Source: Xiphias gladius (Eukaryota > Chordata > Actinopteri > Istiophoriformes > Xiphiidae). From it: 64,000 nt of DNA. The notes below the pieces were generated by a model that saw only the letters and a program-made list of their open reading frames with translations, was not told the DNA's origin and made no database searches. The position numbers were made by a program, and so were the translations under genes. The stretch lies in contig NW_024401802.1 of NCBI RefSeq assembly GCF_016859285.1, forward strand, positions 96,001-160,000, read 5' to 3'. Of this stretch, positions 1 through 10,900 are shown piece after piece; the stretch's first letter is position 1; every line of letters starts with the position of its first letter.

Positions 1-600
1 CTTATCTGGGGCCAGGTCACAGTGGCAGCAGCCCAAGCATGGTAGCTCATATGTCCTTCTCCCCAGCAATGTCTTCCAGTGTCTCCTGGGGAATCCCGAG
101 GCATTCCTAGGCCAGATGAGATATATCATTTCTCCAATGTGTTCTGGGTCCACTCTCGGCTTCCCTCCAGCTGGTTGTGCCCAGAAAACCTCCAAAGGGA
201 GGCACCCAGGAGGCATCCTTATCAGATGCCCAAACCACTTCATTGGGCTTCTTTCAATGCAAAGGAGCAGCCACTGTACTGTGAGCTTCCTCAAGATTTC
301 TGAGCTCCCCTCAGTGTGAGTCCAGTCACCCTACTGAAGACACTAATTTCACCTGCTTGTCACTGTGATCTCATTCCTTCGGTTACTACCCAAAGCTCAT
401 GACCATGAGTGAGGGTTGGAACGTAAATCACTTGGTAAATTGAGAGCTTCGCCTTCAGGCTCAACTCCTTCACCGCGATGGTCCAGTACTATGGTCACAT
501 TATTGCTGCACCAATTTGCTTGTCGATCTCACGCTCCATTTTAAGACCCCGAGGTACTTGAAATGCCCCACTTGGGGCAGCAACTTTTTCATATAGCCAA
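1..600 (-). mobile_element. Non-LTR retrotransposon (LINE) reverse-transcriptase C-terminal remnant
   Basis: Read on the minus strand, this stretch gives broken but recognisable pieces of a LINE reverse-transcriptase C-terminal region: FKYLGVL, then MEREIDKQIGAA, ELSLKAKLSIYQVIYVPTLT, HGHELWVVTEGMRS and a region matching the 'LRWLGHLIRMP' block in degenerate form. Stops and frame changes interrupt it throughout, so it is dead. It runs off the left edge of the window. The clade is not assigned from memory with certainty. Confidence 0.75.
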
Positions 601-3600
601 AAAATCCTAACCAACAAAATGTTAGCCTGTCAGTCATTAAACCTTGAGTCCATCTCAGCCTCTAGCCCACTAGTCCCAGCTGAGGATGTACATCTTTAAA
701 AACATCTCACAAATATATAGTTTCATTTTAAAAAAAGGCTATATCATTTCCAAAACAGACACTGAGAAAAGTATAGAATTTCACCAATGTTATTCTTTAA
801 CTAGCTTTAAGGCTGTTAAAATCATGTTATTCCATTCTGTCTGACAGTACATTAAATATTGTGTATCATATTGTTCAAGCTCTTTTGGATATATATATAA
901 TGTTGATATGCAAATCCATGACTCCAGGTTTTCATGGCTGCACCACCCCATTAATTTGAAATATTCTACATGTCTTGAGCAATATTTGAGGCACATGACG
1001 CCTGACATATTTGGTATCTTTGGGAATTTTGTGTGAAAAGTATCAAAAATAAGGTAAATTTAAAGGATAAACATATTTATGGTTTTAGTATCTTGACCTA
1101 TGTGCATTCACCTCAGCTAAAACTGTGGAGGAGCTGCTAAAAAAGACTGGCCATAGCAAATTGCTCAGAAAAAATAGCATGTTACTTCACTTTAAATAAC
1201 CAAAAAACAACAAACAAATTTGGTAACATGGTAAAAATACACACATTGGATGCCCTGGGAATGAGAACGGTTTGGAGAGTAGGGTGTTTTTTTACATTTT
1301 ACAGTTTGTGCATATGTAGAGTTTGTAGAGTGTAGAGTTTCGTTTTTGTAGAAAATATTGTAAAAAAAAAAAAAAAAGGTTCACGTATAGGAAATATTTG
1401 GATTTAAAAAACAAGAGACTGTAAGGGCAGAGTCTTTGCCCAACTGGTGGTAAGAAAATAACACGCCGCAGGTCCTTAAAGGTGTAGTAAATTTTCAAGA
1501 TGGACGACCGTGCGGGCTCTTCTGCAACCCAGGTAGGTTTGCATACATATACAGCATATTTAATGTTCACCCTTATTTTCTACAGTATCATCAAATATGA
1601 TTAAACCCACCTGGGTTGCAGAAGAGCCCACACCGTCGCCCAAAAGTAAAACTGCCTACATCCCTGATTCTTAGCTTCTCAACCAGTAGTGCAAAGGATA
1701 TAGTGTACTGAACAAATAAAAATGTACAACCATGCTATAATAACAGTCCTGTTGGTTGAGCACATACCTAAAAATGGAATGCTATGCTATGGAATAATAA
1801 AATACATCAGTAAATGCCCCACTCGGGATTTTTTTAAGCTTTTACATGACTACAGAGGTTGTCGAGGATATTAAACGTCAGCATGCCAGACAAGAAAACT
1901 GATCTACTCACCGCTCCACCTATACAGCCTTGTTGTGTTTATATGTTTATACCTCATGCTCTTGCAAAATATTACTTTCTAAGAAGAAAGGCTTGTAGAG
2001 AGGAGTTAAATACGCTAAATCAAATTACAAGTTGGAAGCTTAGTGGTGGTGACGTAAAAGGCATGTGACCATGCAGTAGCTTGTTTATAGCCTAACATTA
2101 GCTTTTTACTTCCAGCGATTGCATTCAGCCCTCAGAAATCATAAAAGTGGTGTTCATTTGTGAAGATTATCTTGCTGAACAAAACATATAAGTATCATAA
2201 ACTTTTGTTTGTCACAGAGCTTATTTTCTACAATCATCCAAAAGCCAATGGAAAAATACCACTGGCTTTCGTTGAGGAAACCACAGTGATGCTACCTTCT
2301 GGATTGGCCTCCAAAAATACGTCATCGTGCAGCACTCTATTCCTTTCTTTCAGACTCTCCCACGTATGAACACAGCTCAACACACTTCCGCATTAAAACT
2401 CTTCTCATGTTCTTTCTGTGTTTGGACTCTCACCACATGGTTTGGTTAGTGGTGTCATTGACTTGCTGGTGTTGTCATAGCTGTGTTTCTGTACTCTGTA
2501 CTAAGAAAGTCATAGAACTCTGTCAACCTACAGAACCTACAGAGATGCTTTAAGGAGATCTGCAAAAAACCATCCCTTCATGCTCAACTATAAGTTCTGC
2601 TTTGCTGAAGATCTGTCTCAGTCTGTCAGGGACGGCGAACTGAAGATGTGGCCTTTGGTAAAGAAGGCAAGAAATGAGGGAAAGCCTGCCTGCTATGTTG
2701 GAGCACTGGCCTTTATCAGTGGATTTTAAGTGAGCAGAGGTACAGTATATATTAAAAGAAGATTTAACCAGGATCTCCTCCCTCATATAACCAAGTTTAT
2801 TTTCTGGCTCACTAGCACAGAAGCTTTATGATAAAGAACACTGCATTATTGAAAGGCTTGACATTTATTACTTTACCTCTCTCATGCATTATTTATACTG
2901 TACAATTTTTACGTTTAATGCTATATCTGTCCTATACCGATCATATATGCAGAACAACAACCTAAGACATTTTACTTTCTTATTGGTCTATTTTCAAATG
3001 TGTATTCCTTGGTGTATTTTTCATCAATTCATTTCTGATCTGTAAAGGTGCAGACGATGCTTATTGTAACATCATCTAAACACTTCTTCCATGGTATCTC
3101 TGAAGTTTATTCTTTTCTTCTAGTATATCTTTGTCTATAGCTTCCCTAAATGCCAGAGGGTTAAGAAATGCTACAACTCGTAAAGCTTTGTTTATATTCA
3201 CAGCCCAACACTGACATGTTTTTCTATCAGGTCTCTCATTCATGTTCAAGTAAAATGACCTTTTGAAGCTCTCAATGGTGTAGTAATTTATGGTTCACTC
3301 AATGCACCAAAAGATCAGCTGGTGTTATAACCATGAAACATTTTTTTTATGGCGGTATTTAATATTGAGATACAGATCCAGAAGGGCACTTCATTTGTTG
3401 TCCTTATTATCACATGTGTACGGTTACAATTCTAAATTAGAGAACATTCAAATAGTGAAAATAAAGTGAACAGGTTTAAACATAACATTTTTGAATTTTA
3501 TTGTCATAGATGGGGGGTACTTTAATGTAGTTCCGAACTCTGATCAATGGCCAGTTACTTGCAATAAGGCTAGGAATACATTTTTTAAAGCTTTTTTATA

Positions 3601-5517
3601 GAGAGAGATGATTTAATAAACATGTGAAGAGGGGTTAGGGTTATGGGTGGTTGCATTGACATGGAGTAGCAAAGAAAAAACAAAGCTGTCTGGTTTAGAC
3701 TTCTGGTTGGTTGGTATTTAAAAGTATTATTGAGCAAGTTGTCTCAGTCAGCCTTTAACTTACCAGAAGGCTAAAACGATATCTCTATTACATATTTCCC
3801 TTCATATCACAGCTGTAGTAAAGCCAATTATTGGAAACTGAACAACTCTCTTGTGGAGTTAGAAATCTCTCAGTTAACAATACACTTCTTTAGCAAAGTG
3901 CAGAAAGAATAATTTTAGTGTTCAAACTGGAAGCTATGCAAATACAAATAAGCAAAATACATTATATGTTTGGAAGTGATCTTACTAAAATTCTTAAATT
4001 TCTCAAATATGACCAGACATTATAACAGAAGAAATTATTAATTTACAAAAGAGTTTAGATACGGTATATATTGTAAAAAGTGGCCAGAAGGAGCTTTTAT
4101 CAGCTCCTGAAAATAGTGGCTAGACGAAGCAGAACAGAAGTTCTCTTATTTCCTAAAACTACAAAAGTGTCAGATACAAAGGAATGAAACTAACCAGTGA
4201 CCCAACACTTATATCCATCTTTTGTTGTACCTTTTATGAGATTGTATACTTGAGAATACTTTGAAAATGATTCCTCTTTTATTCATTACAATAATATAGT
4301 AACTGTACAGGACTCCTGTAAGATAAAAATCCCCTTGAACAGATGGTTTATCATCTGAATTCTACAAATTATTTTCCCAGCAGATGGTGCCCTTTACATT
4401 AGAGTGTTTAACGTTAGTTAGTCAATTCCCTACCTTGGAGTATGACCTGGGGCGTGACTAACTGAATAAAGACTGTAAGATGGCCCTCATATTTGCTAGA
4501 AGGTTCAAAATAGTACTTTATTCTACAATTGGTTTATGCCAAATAGACACCAGTATAACAGTATTAGTTTAGTTTTAGATATTGAATTTAATTAAAATGC
4601 AGTGCAGTAATTCCAGCTGCTCGATTAAGCTTGATTTGAGTAATAACCCAGATTTGATGAGAAACTCGGCATGGAAGGGATGCGCTATCACTATCTATTT
4701 CTGCTTGCTGCTCACCTTTTATGTGAGGATATTAAGCCGGTGATCTGCAGGCCATCTCCACTGCTTGCAGAACCTTTGTTATTAGTCAAGTGGCAGAGGA
4801 CACAGAACAGGTCTCAGGTTCCTGTAGGTATCAAAATAATAGAATTATCCAATAAAGTGTGTGGTCTTTGCTTACATCTGAAAAAAATATGAGCTGTTTT
4901 AAAGATTGTAATGTTGATTCAATTTCCAATGTTCTGGTGAAGAATCTTTACTGTTACCTATTTATGTGTTATTATAGATAAAGATGACCAGCCAAGATGT
5001 ACTAATAGTCTCTAAAGTCTCTATAGTCTTTCAAAGGCTGAGGGTATATCTACATATAGGTACTGTCTCAATATTTTAATCATCACTTATACAACAACAG
5101 ATGAAATTCTATTTGATTTAGTAAGGAAAAATGCGCCGATTATCTGAAAAGTTATAATGAGTAAGTATGGAAAGGCTTGCCTTCATTTTTTGGATTTCAC
5201 TACATTAAATTACATGATCAGGACTTTTAGGAGACCTGGAAAGTGACAATCATCCTCTATTGTTGGATGCAACTGAAAAAGTCTGGACTTCACCGTACTC
5301 GCAGACTTGAGGATTTAAAAGGCGTCTTCCCAGGAAGTCCGTGAGTGCTGAGGGCTGTCCAGACCTACAATTCATCAGGTCTATAAGGAGCCTCAAGCCG
5401 ACTCTCTGTACGGTGCACAGGGTGGATACTTAACCAGACTTTGCTTATCAAGTTACCCACCACCAATCGCAATATGGATATGATGATATAATACATTAAT
5501 AAATAATATTTACCATA
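601..5517. other. Intergenic AT-rich sequence, no gene recognised
   Basis: No open frame here shows coding character, splice-consistent exons or recognisable domains. It is AT-rich and largely unique-looking. The notable pieces are the hairpin at 1503-1640, a poly-A run near 1362-1378, and a GC-richer patch at about 5250-5440. That patch carries the word CTCGCAGACTT, which recurs in the inverted repeat at 5800-5910. Confidence 0.5.
1503..1640. repeat. Inverted repeat with 38-bp arms (foldback/MITE-like)
   Basis: The arms 1503-1540 and 1603-1640 are reverse complements apart from a few mismatches. The core CTGGGTTGCAGAAGAGCCC (right arm) has its exact complement in the left arm. The loop is 62 bases. 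It is likely a small foldback element or a templated inverted duplication. Confidence 0.8.
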
Positions 5518-5523
5518 TTTATT
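5518..5523 (-). terminator. Polyadenylation signal AATAAA after the minus-strand exon
   Basis: The minus strand reads AATAAA here, about 20 bases beyond the stop codon at 5545-5547. This is close enough to be the polyadenylation signal of that transcript. It supports the neighbouring exon being terminal. Confidence 0.45.
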
Positions 5524-5544
5524 TTTGAAGACATTTGCTTTTAA

Positions 5545-5715
5545 TCATTTTTGTACAAGTTTATTGATGTAGTAAGTAAGTAATGTTGCAGCTCCTATAA
5601 AGGGGACATTTTTACTGCGCGCTCTGACCAGATCTCTTCTGGCTGCTCTGTAAAGCAGAACACCTGCACATATCATGCATACGTTGCCGATATTAGTACC
5701 GTTCAGAAAGACAAT
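5545..5715 (-). CDS. Terminal coding exon of an unidentified small membrane-type protein
   Basis: On the minus strand a pyrimidine-bearing acceptor (TTTAAATTGTTTCAG) is followed by 56 open codons and TGA. The peptide begins IVFLNGTNIGNVCMICAGVL, continues LYRAARRDLVRARSKNVPFI and ends GAATLLTYYINKLVQK. It has one hydrophobic stretch (about residues 1-22) followed by a basic segment and a second moderately hydrophobic stretch, which suggests a small membrane protein. Only the phase-0 frame is open; the other two hit stops within about eight codons. The exon must therefore join a preceding exon that ends on a codon boundary. An AATAAA lies just downstream. The gene would be transcribed away from mrps23. 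I do not recognise the family. Coding status is inferred from the open frame, codon character, acceptor and polyadenylation signal. Confidence 0.55.
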   Translation of the reverse strand: MVFLNGTNIGNVCMICAGVLLYRAARRDLVRARSKNVPFIGAATLLTYYINKLVQK

Positions 5716-5799
5716 CTGAAACAATTTAAAGGATCACAAATTACAGCTCATCTCCATTGAAACACGAGGTCTTTAAGTCCCGTCCCACTGCACATTTCA

Positions 5800-5910
5800 G
5801 CCTCTCGTTCAGCAACCTCGCAGACTTGACGTGAGGACGACGAAGGCGTCACTGTACTTATGACCAAAGTCTGCGAGGTCTCAGTCAACGAGACCAAAAC
5901 ATTTTTTTTT
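5800..5910. repeat. Imperfect inverted repeat (MITE-like hairpin)
   Basis: Left arm material around 5800-5828 (CTCTCGTT..CAACCTCGCAGACTT) pairs with the right arm 5866-5893 (AAGTCTGCGAGGTCTCAGTC..). The match is about 28 bp with small gaps. A third copy of CTCGCAGACTT occurs near 5299. It lies in the presumed intron of the minus-strand gene. Confidence 0.5.
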
Positions 5911-6350
5911 ACTACGGTTACTATCGTAACGAAAAATTACCCGAGTTTCTGTTTTCGCCGGAAAGTGGGAAGCTAGTCCCGATGCTTGCCGCTGTATTTA
6001 TACACTACACCTAGTGAAGGGTGCTAACTTCTGCTATAAGTGTGACCGCAACGATGCTCTATAAGTTTTTGAACTGTTTCTGGTGACTACAGAGTTGCAC
6101 CCCGTGTGGGAGTGGGAGTAGGGATGGTCCGGTGTGGGAAAGGTCCGATGAGTGAAGAAAGAAGAAGAGGTTACCGGAAGTAATCAAATGTCAAATTAAA
6201 ATCACTGGCAAGAATAAACTGAAATTATAGTTTCCGGTTCGGGCACGTAGCCTTCACAATAAGCATACAATTGATTTCAAACATTTTTTTTTCTTTAATC
6301 GTCAAACCCAAGAACAAAATATAGATTTTATATTTTGAAAAAATATAGAT

Positions 6351-6389
6351 TTTTTCATATATTACTGCGCTACAGTAATATATGAAAAA
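6351..6389. repeat. Perfect 17-bp inverted repeat, 5-nt loop
   Basis: Arms 6351-6367 (TTTTTCATATATTACTG) and 6373-6389 are exact reverse complements around CGCTA. It sits between the divergent exon at 5.5 kb and mrps23. Confidence 0.85.
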
Positions 6390-6536
6390 CATCACTGAAC
6401 TTGTATTTGTTTGGCGGTGCGGAAGGCAATGTTCAAAGAAATGAACTGTGCTCTGGAAAAGGTAAGGACGGTTGGCAGGGTAACCACCCACACCAGAAAA
6501 TCAGTCGTTTATTTATAATAAATAAATGTACATTAC

Positions 6537-6560
6537 CGCCTGTTCCTTTATGTCTGACAT
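6537..6560 (-). CDS. Possible first coding exon of the divergent minus-strand gene
   Basis: This is a candidate only. On the minus strand ATG at 6558-6560 opens eight codons, MSDIKEQA, followed directly by GTAATG, a usable donor in phase 0. Phase 0 is exactly what the terminal exon at 5545-5715 needs. Joining them would give a 64-residue protein with an 821-base intron. The start context is weak (no purine at -3) and no other evidence supports it, so another first exon is possible. If correct, the two start codons would lie only about 240 bp apart, head to head with mrps23. Confidence 0.25.
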
Positions 6561-6798
6561 AAATCTTCATTCGTATACAGTTGATTTATGTAGCTGTTAA
6601 TGTAAACTGCGGTAACAGTCGAAGCAGCAGTAAACTGCATTTGGAAAGGGCCAGAATTGATCTGGTCACAAGCAGTCTCATACTTTTATTCTGATAAAAG
6701 AAAAATCCTGCCGGATGTCTTGGTCTTGTATTTGCCGGAGGACAGTCTTGTTTCATAGTCTGTGGTGAAGATCCCCGGCTGTCAATGAGAAAAGCCAA
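6561..6798. promoter_or_regulatory. Presumed mrps23 promoter/5' UTR region, possibly bidirectional
   Basis: This is the sequence immediately before the mrps23 start. It holds an ETS-type core CCGGATGT at 6711-6718, and another CCGGAAGT lies upstream at 6174-6181. GABP/NRF-2 (ETS) sites are common in promoters of genes for mitochondrial proteins. No TATA box is clear. An upstream ATG at 6785 opens a 10-codon frame ending at 6817, overlapping the main start out of frame. The transcription start is not visible. Confidence 0.4.
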
Positions 6799-6842
6799 AT
6801 GGCGGGCAGCAGGCTAGAGAGGTTTGGAACTGTATTCACCCG
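6799..6842 (+). CDS. mrps23: mrps23 exon 1
   Basis: It codes for MAGSRLERFGTVFT plus two bases of the Arg-15 codon. The donor GTAAGA starts at 6843, in phase with exon 2. Confidence 0.95.
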
Positions 6843-7927
6843 GTAAGACAACAACATTTTACGCTGTCTGTGCCCGTAAGCCTTCGATGGCTTGGAAGCT
6901 AACAGTGAATATTAACATTACTGTATTAGCTAAAGCCTTGATTGCCTGAAGGACATCACAATAACGCTTATTCAGTTGAAAGACTTCCGACTAAGCGCAA
7001 TACAAACGGTTCTGGTTAGCACAGCACACGTATTGGTTACTTGGAATATATAACGCAGAAAACAGTGAACTTAGTCACATAGGCCCTGCTGCAGCTGTGA
7101 TGCTATCATTAGCTGGCGTTCAGCTAAGTCAGCACGGTAACGAGAAGTCCGATTGCTTCTCAGGCAACACTGACTAAGGACACGCAATATCGCACTTATG
7201 AAACACAGCTAAAATAAACAGATGGTAATTATGGAGTTTTTCAAGAGAAAGGACGGGGACAAAATCTAAAGACACAGTGTGACGACATTATAGGCATGGA
7301 AGAAAACTTCAGTAAAGCCAGGACCGAAAAGTTCAGCACAATGAAGCTCAAAGCCAGTCTCAGTTTCTCTAAGAAGTGTTATGCACTTGAGACCAGAACG
7401 TTACTCTCGAGCAGCTTTATATGAAACAGCTCTGATTTGACGTTAAAAATGAATTATTTATCTCCGTGTGTATATTAATGCTGTAGTTAATGATAGTGCT
7501 GTCAAATGCCCCTTTAATCATTAATTGTGTGATGGCCTGATTGACAGGGTTCGAGATCTGATGCGCTCTGGAGTCATAAAGCCAACAGAGAAACCCATCT
7601 GGTATGATGTATACCAGGCTTTTCCACCAAAGAGGGATCCGCTTCATGTGAAGCCACATGCCAGACTCAGTACCAAGAAACAGGAAACTGTGCCTGAAAT
7701 CCTTTACAGAGAAGATGAAGTTAGAGCGTAAGTCATCTACTCCCAATAGTAACAATAGCAGCTGTGCCTCCTTACCACCTACATGCCCCCTTTTGTAAAT
7801 ATTGTGAAAATAACATGGATCTGGTGTGTTGTCATTTGTCAGGGGTCTTTCATTTAGTGCAGAGTTGCTTCTTTACCACTGCTCTGTTTTAAGGTTTTAT
7901 TTTAGACCCTCTCCACTGAGGTTGTGT

Positions 7928-7981
<54 letters not shown>

Positions 7982-10900
7982 CGACTTGGAGCACAGATGT
8001 CCTGCATCATGGCTGCAATGTATGAAGGTCACCGCAGGTCATACTTCTGGGATTTAAGTTTTGAATGTGCCAGGGATCACCTGCCGCATGTGTCATGGCA
8101 TCTGAATCTATCACTACATTGATGAACTCATCAGGGCTGTTGTTCAATGGAGTGAGTCAAATCAGTGTTTAAGAAATATACCATCCTTTTGTTTTGTCAC
8201 AGCTCACTGATGTTTTTTTGTAACTGTTAATGAATACACTCCAGTAGGTATCAAGAATGATTTCGGTTCTCTCACAGACTCAAAGTTTACCTCGATCTTA
8301 ACCATCATCGGTGCTGGAAGGAGGTCCACTCTCATTTCTCTCTCTCTAGACAACATTGTAGATGCGATAAAAAACTTCTCATCAATTTCATCATTAGATC
8401 ATTTTTTAGATATGACACATACATGTCTGCTTTCTCTTTTTTTTTCATAGTTAACAATGGAAAGAACTTGGGTAGTGATTCTGATTTAACACTTACAGAC
8501 AAATCACAGATTGAAGCTTGTGCATACAGTATATCCTTTTCTGTGTGATATTGCACACTGGCTGTTTTTCTGACCGCTAATGTTATATGTAATACTGTTT
8601 AGTATCAGTGCATTCTTACTATTTGGAATTATCCCTAACACATAATAGACAGTAACACATCTACTGTCATAGTTGAAACATTGTGAAAGAAGTGTAATAA
8701 TACATATATGAAATTTGAGCTCATCTGGACTTCCAAAAAATGTTTGGATGGAAGTCATCTGTTGCTCATGTTGCGAGATGTTTTTGTAGGCTCCACTCAC
8801 CCATAATCGTCTGCCTTCCAGGAAGTTCTATGAGCAGTACGGGGGGGGTCCTCGGCCTCTTGATCTCTCCAAATCAAACTTTGTTTCTACGTGTCAGAGG
8901 TATGTTTGGCGGTGTTTTATGAAAGAAATATGACATACAATCATGAAAGAAACTGCCAGATAGCAAATTTTCAAACATGAACCAAATTATGTGGTTAAAT
9001 GTATGGTTTTTGTAATGGCAGAATCTGTAGTGAATGCACACCAAGTGTATGGTTGGGAAAAAAGGAGTTAAATAAAAGGGTGTTTGTATTTTAATTACTG
9101 TATGTTGCCAGATACATTAATAATATTTTATTATTAATACATTTTTACTTCAGTGTCAATATTACTAACTATGTTTATCTCTCACCTTGATCCCGCAGGT
9201 TTGTAGACAAGTACACAGAGTTAAAGAGCCACAGAAAGCTGGATGACTCTGCTCTGTTTGAGCAGACTGGGAAGGCTTTACTCACAGAGGGCATCGTGCT
9301 GAGAAGGAGAGGAGCTCTTCCTGTAAGAGACCTGCTAAAAGTATAAGTGTGAATTAGGGCTGCCACCTTAACTTCGATGACTGAAATAATTAGTCAAGAA
9401 GCTGCTGATTCCAGCCACATGTTGTCAGTGGGATGGAGAAGGAGGGCAGAGCTCTCTGCTCTGATGCTCTCAGCTCTGGTGCCTAATGCTAGAAAATTTG
9501 GCTAAAGTACTCGTGAGCCAAGCTTTCTAATTAATCCATAATCCTCAGTGAGCCATGATATACCTGTATTGAAACTGAAATAAATTAGACAGCCTTCCAT
9601 CTACACCAACAGCATACAACTAAATTGTTAACATGTGGAAATGCTAACAACTTGCTAAACTTAAGCACTTGTCTTTGAGGTAATCAGTTTGTACTTTATA
9701 CTATTTCATTTAGGGTTCCTAGACAGCTGCACTGTACCATGCAAGGTTTGAATATCACTCTTAAGATCCTTAGGGTTAGGCAAGGAAGGATTATGGTTAT
9801 GGATAGGGTAAGTCTCCAGGAAGTAAAGTAAGTGTGTGTGTGTGTTTTCTATTATATGCACTAAAACAAAGAAATCTTTTATACACTTCATTAACACTGC
9901 ATCACAACTGTTATAGATATAGTCCCACCTTGAAACGCCATTATTAGGGTTCCAACCCGAAGTGGTAGAACCCCACTATGTTTGTGCTGGTTATTTATTA
10001 TTATTATTATTATTTGTCTTCTGCCGTGGCTCAAATAGCTTTGAGTTGGAATGAGCTAAAACCATGAAAACCTGGCCCAATAACTGGAAATGAGGTGCAA
10101 ACACTTCCCAAGTAACATGAGCCCAACTGGCCAGATGGTGGCTCCGTGATTAAGTCCCAAAAGTGCAGTTTTGGAAAGGCCACACCCTTCACACTGTAAG
10201 TCCAGTTGGCCCAAAATTTGAGATACAAATGGTGGAACTCCGAGTGCACGTTATTGAAATGGTGCAGGCTTTGTGATGATGAAACCAGTGCATGGTCTCA
10301 GTCCTTCTTTAAACAGAATAAAACTAGCTGAAGTGACTGGAACCCCGCTCGTTGCTGCTTGTGCCTCTTATTTTGGGCAATTGAGCTTCTTCTTTCTGTT
10401 AAGGGTTAGAAACCTGCAAATTGCCACTTGCGGCTTTATTTTTGGTCATGTAATTGAATCAATCTTTTAGTTGTAATGCTTTCTTCCAGTTATCTTCCAT
10501 GCTAAAATTGGCAACCTACAGTTCAACTGTGTTGCAAAATATTTTTAAAATAAGTATGAATGAAGCAGAGTGCAAAACCTGTTCAAAAAACAAAAACTAG
10601 GCAGATGGTTCAGCTCTCTTAATCAGACCTACAGGATGGAGGCTCCTGCTCCAAATCAGAGCACAAAGCGATGATCAGCCGGTGGAGCAAGGCATGCATA
10701 GATAGCCCTAATGTTAAAGCAACAACAATCCTGTTTGCATCAGACAGATTTTTTTTCTCATTGCTATAATTGTCATTGTGTTTTTCCCAACTTAAAGATA
10801 CTTCAAAGAGCAGCACCTGGAAGTTGTTCAACATCTTCCCAGATCATATTCTTCAAACATGTTACAATCTATCTGTAATATTGTCATCCTGATTGTCCAT

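Noticed and set aside
6586..6798. Minus-strand frame starting next to the mrps23 ATG
   Set aside because: No homology or fitting splice phase to the 5.5-kb exon; its visible donor GTATGA leaves the wrong phase.
7417..7755. 112-codon minus-strand frame over mrps23 exon 2
   Set aside because: Antisense shadow of a real exon.
7826..8122. 98-codon plus-strand frame
   Set aside because: It is opened by the (AC)n microsatellite in mrps23 intron 2 and has no other coding support.
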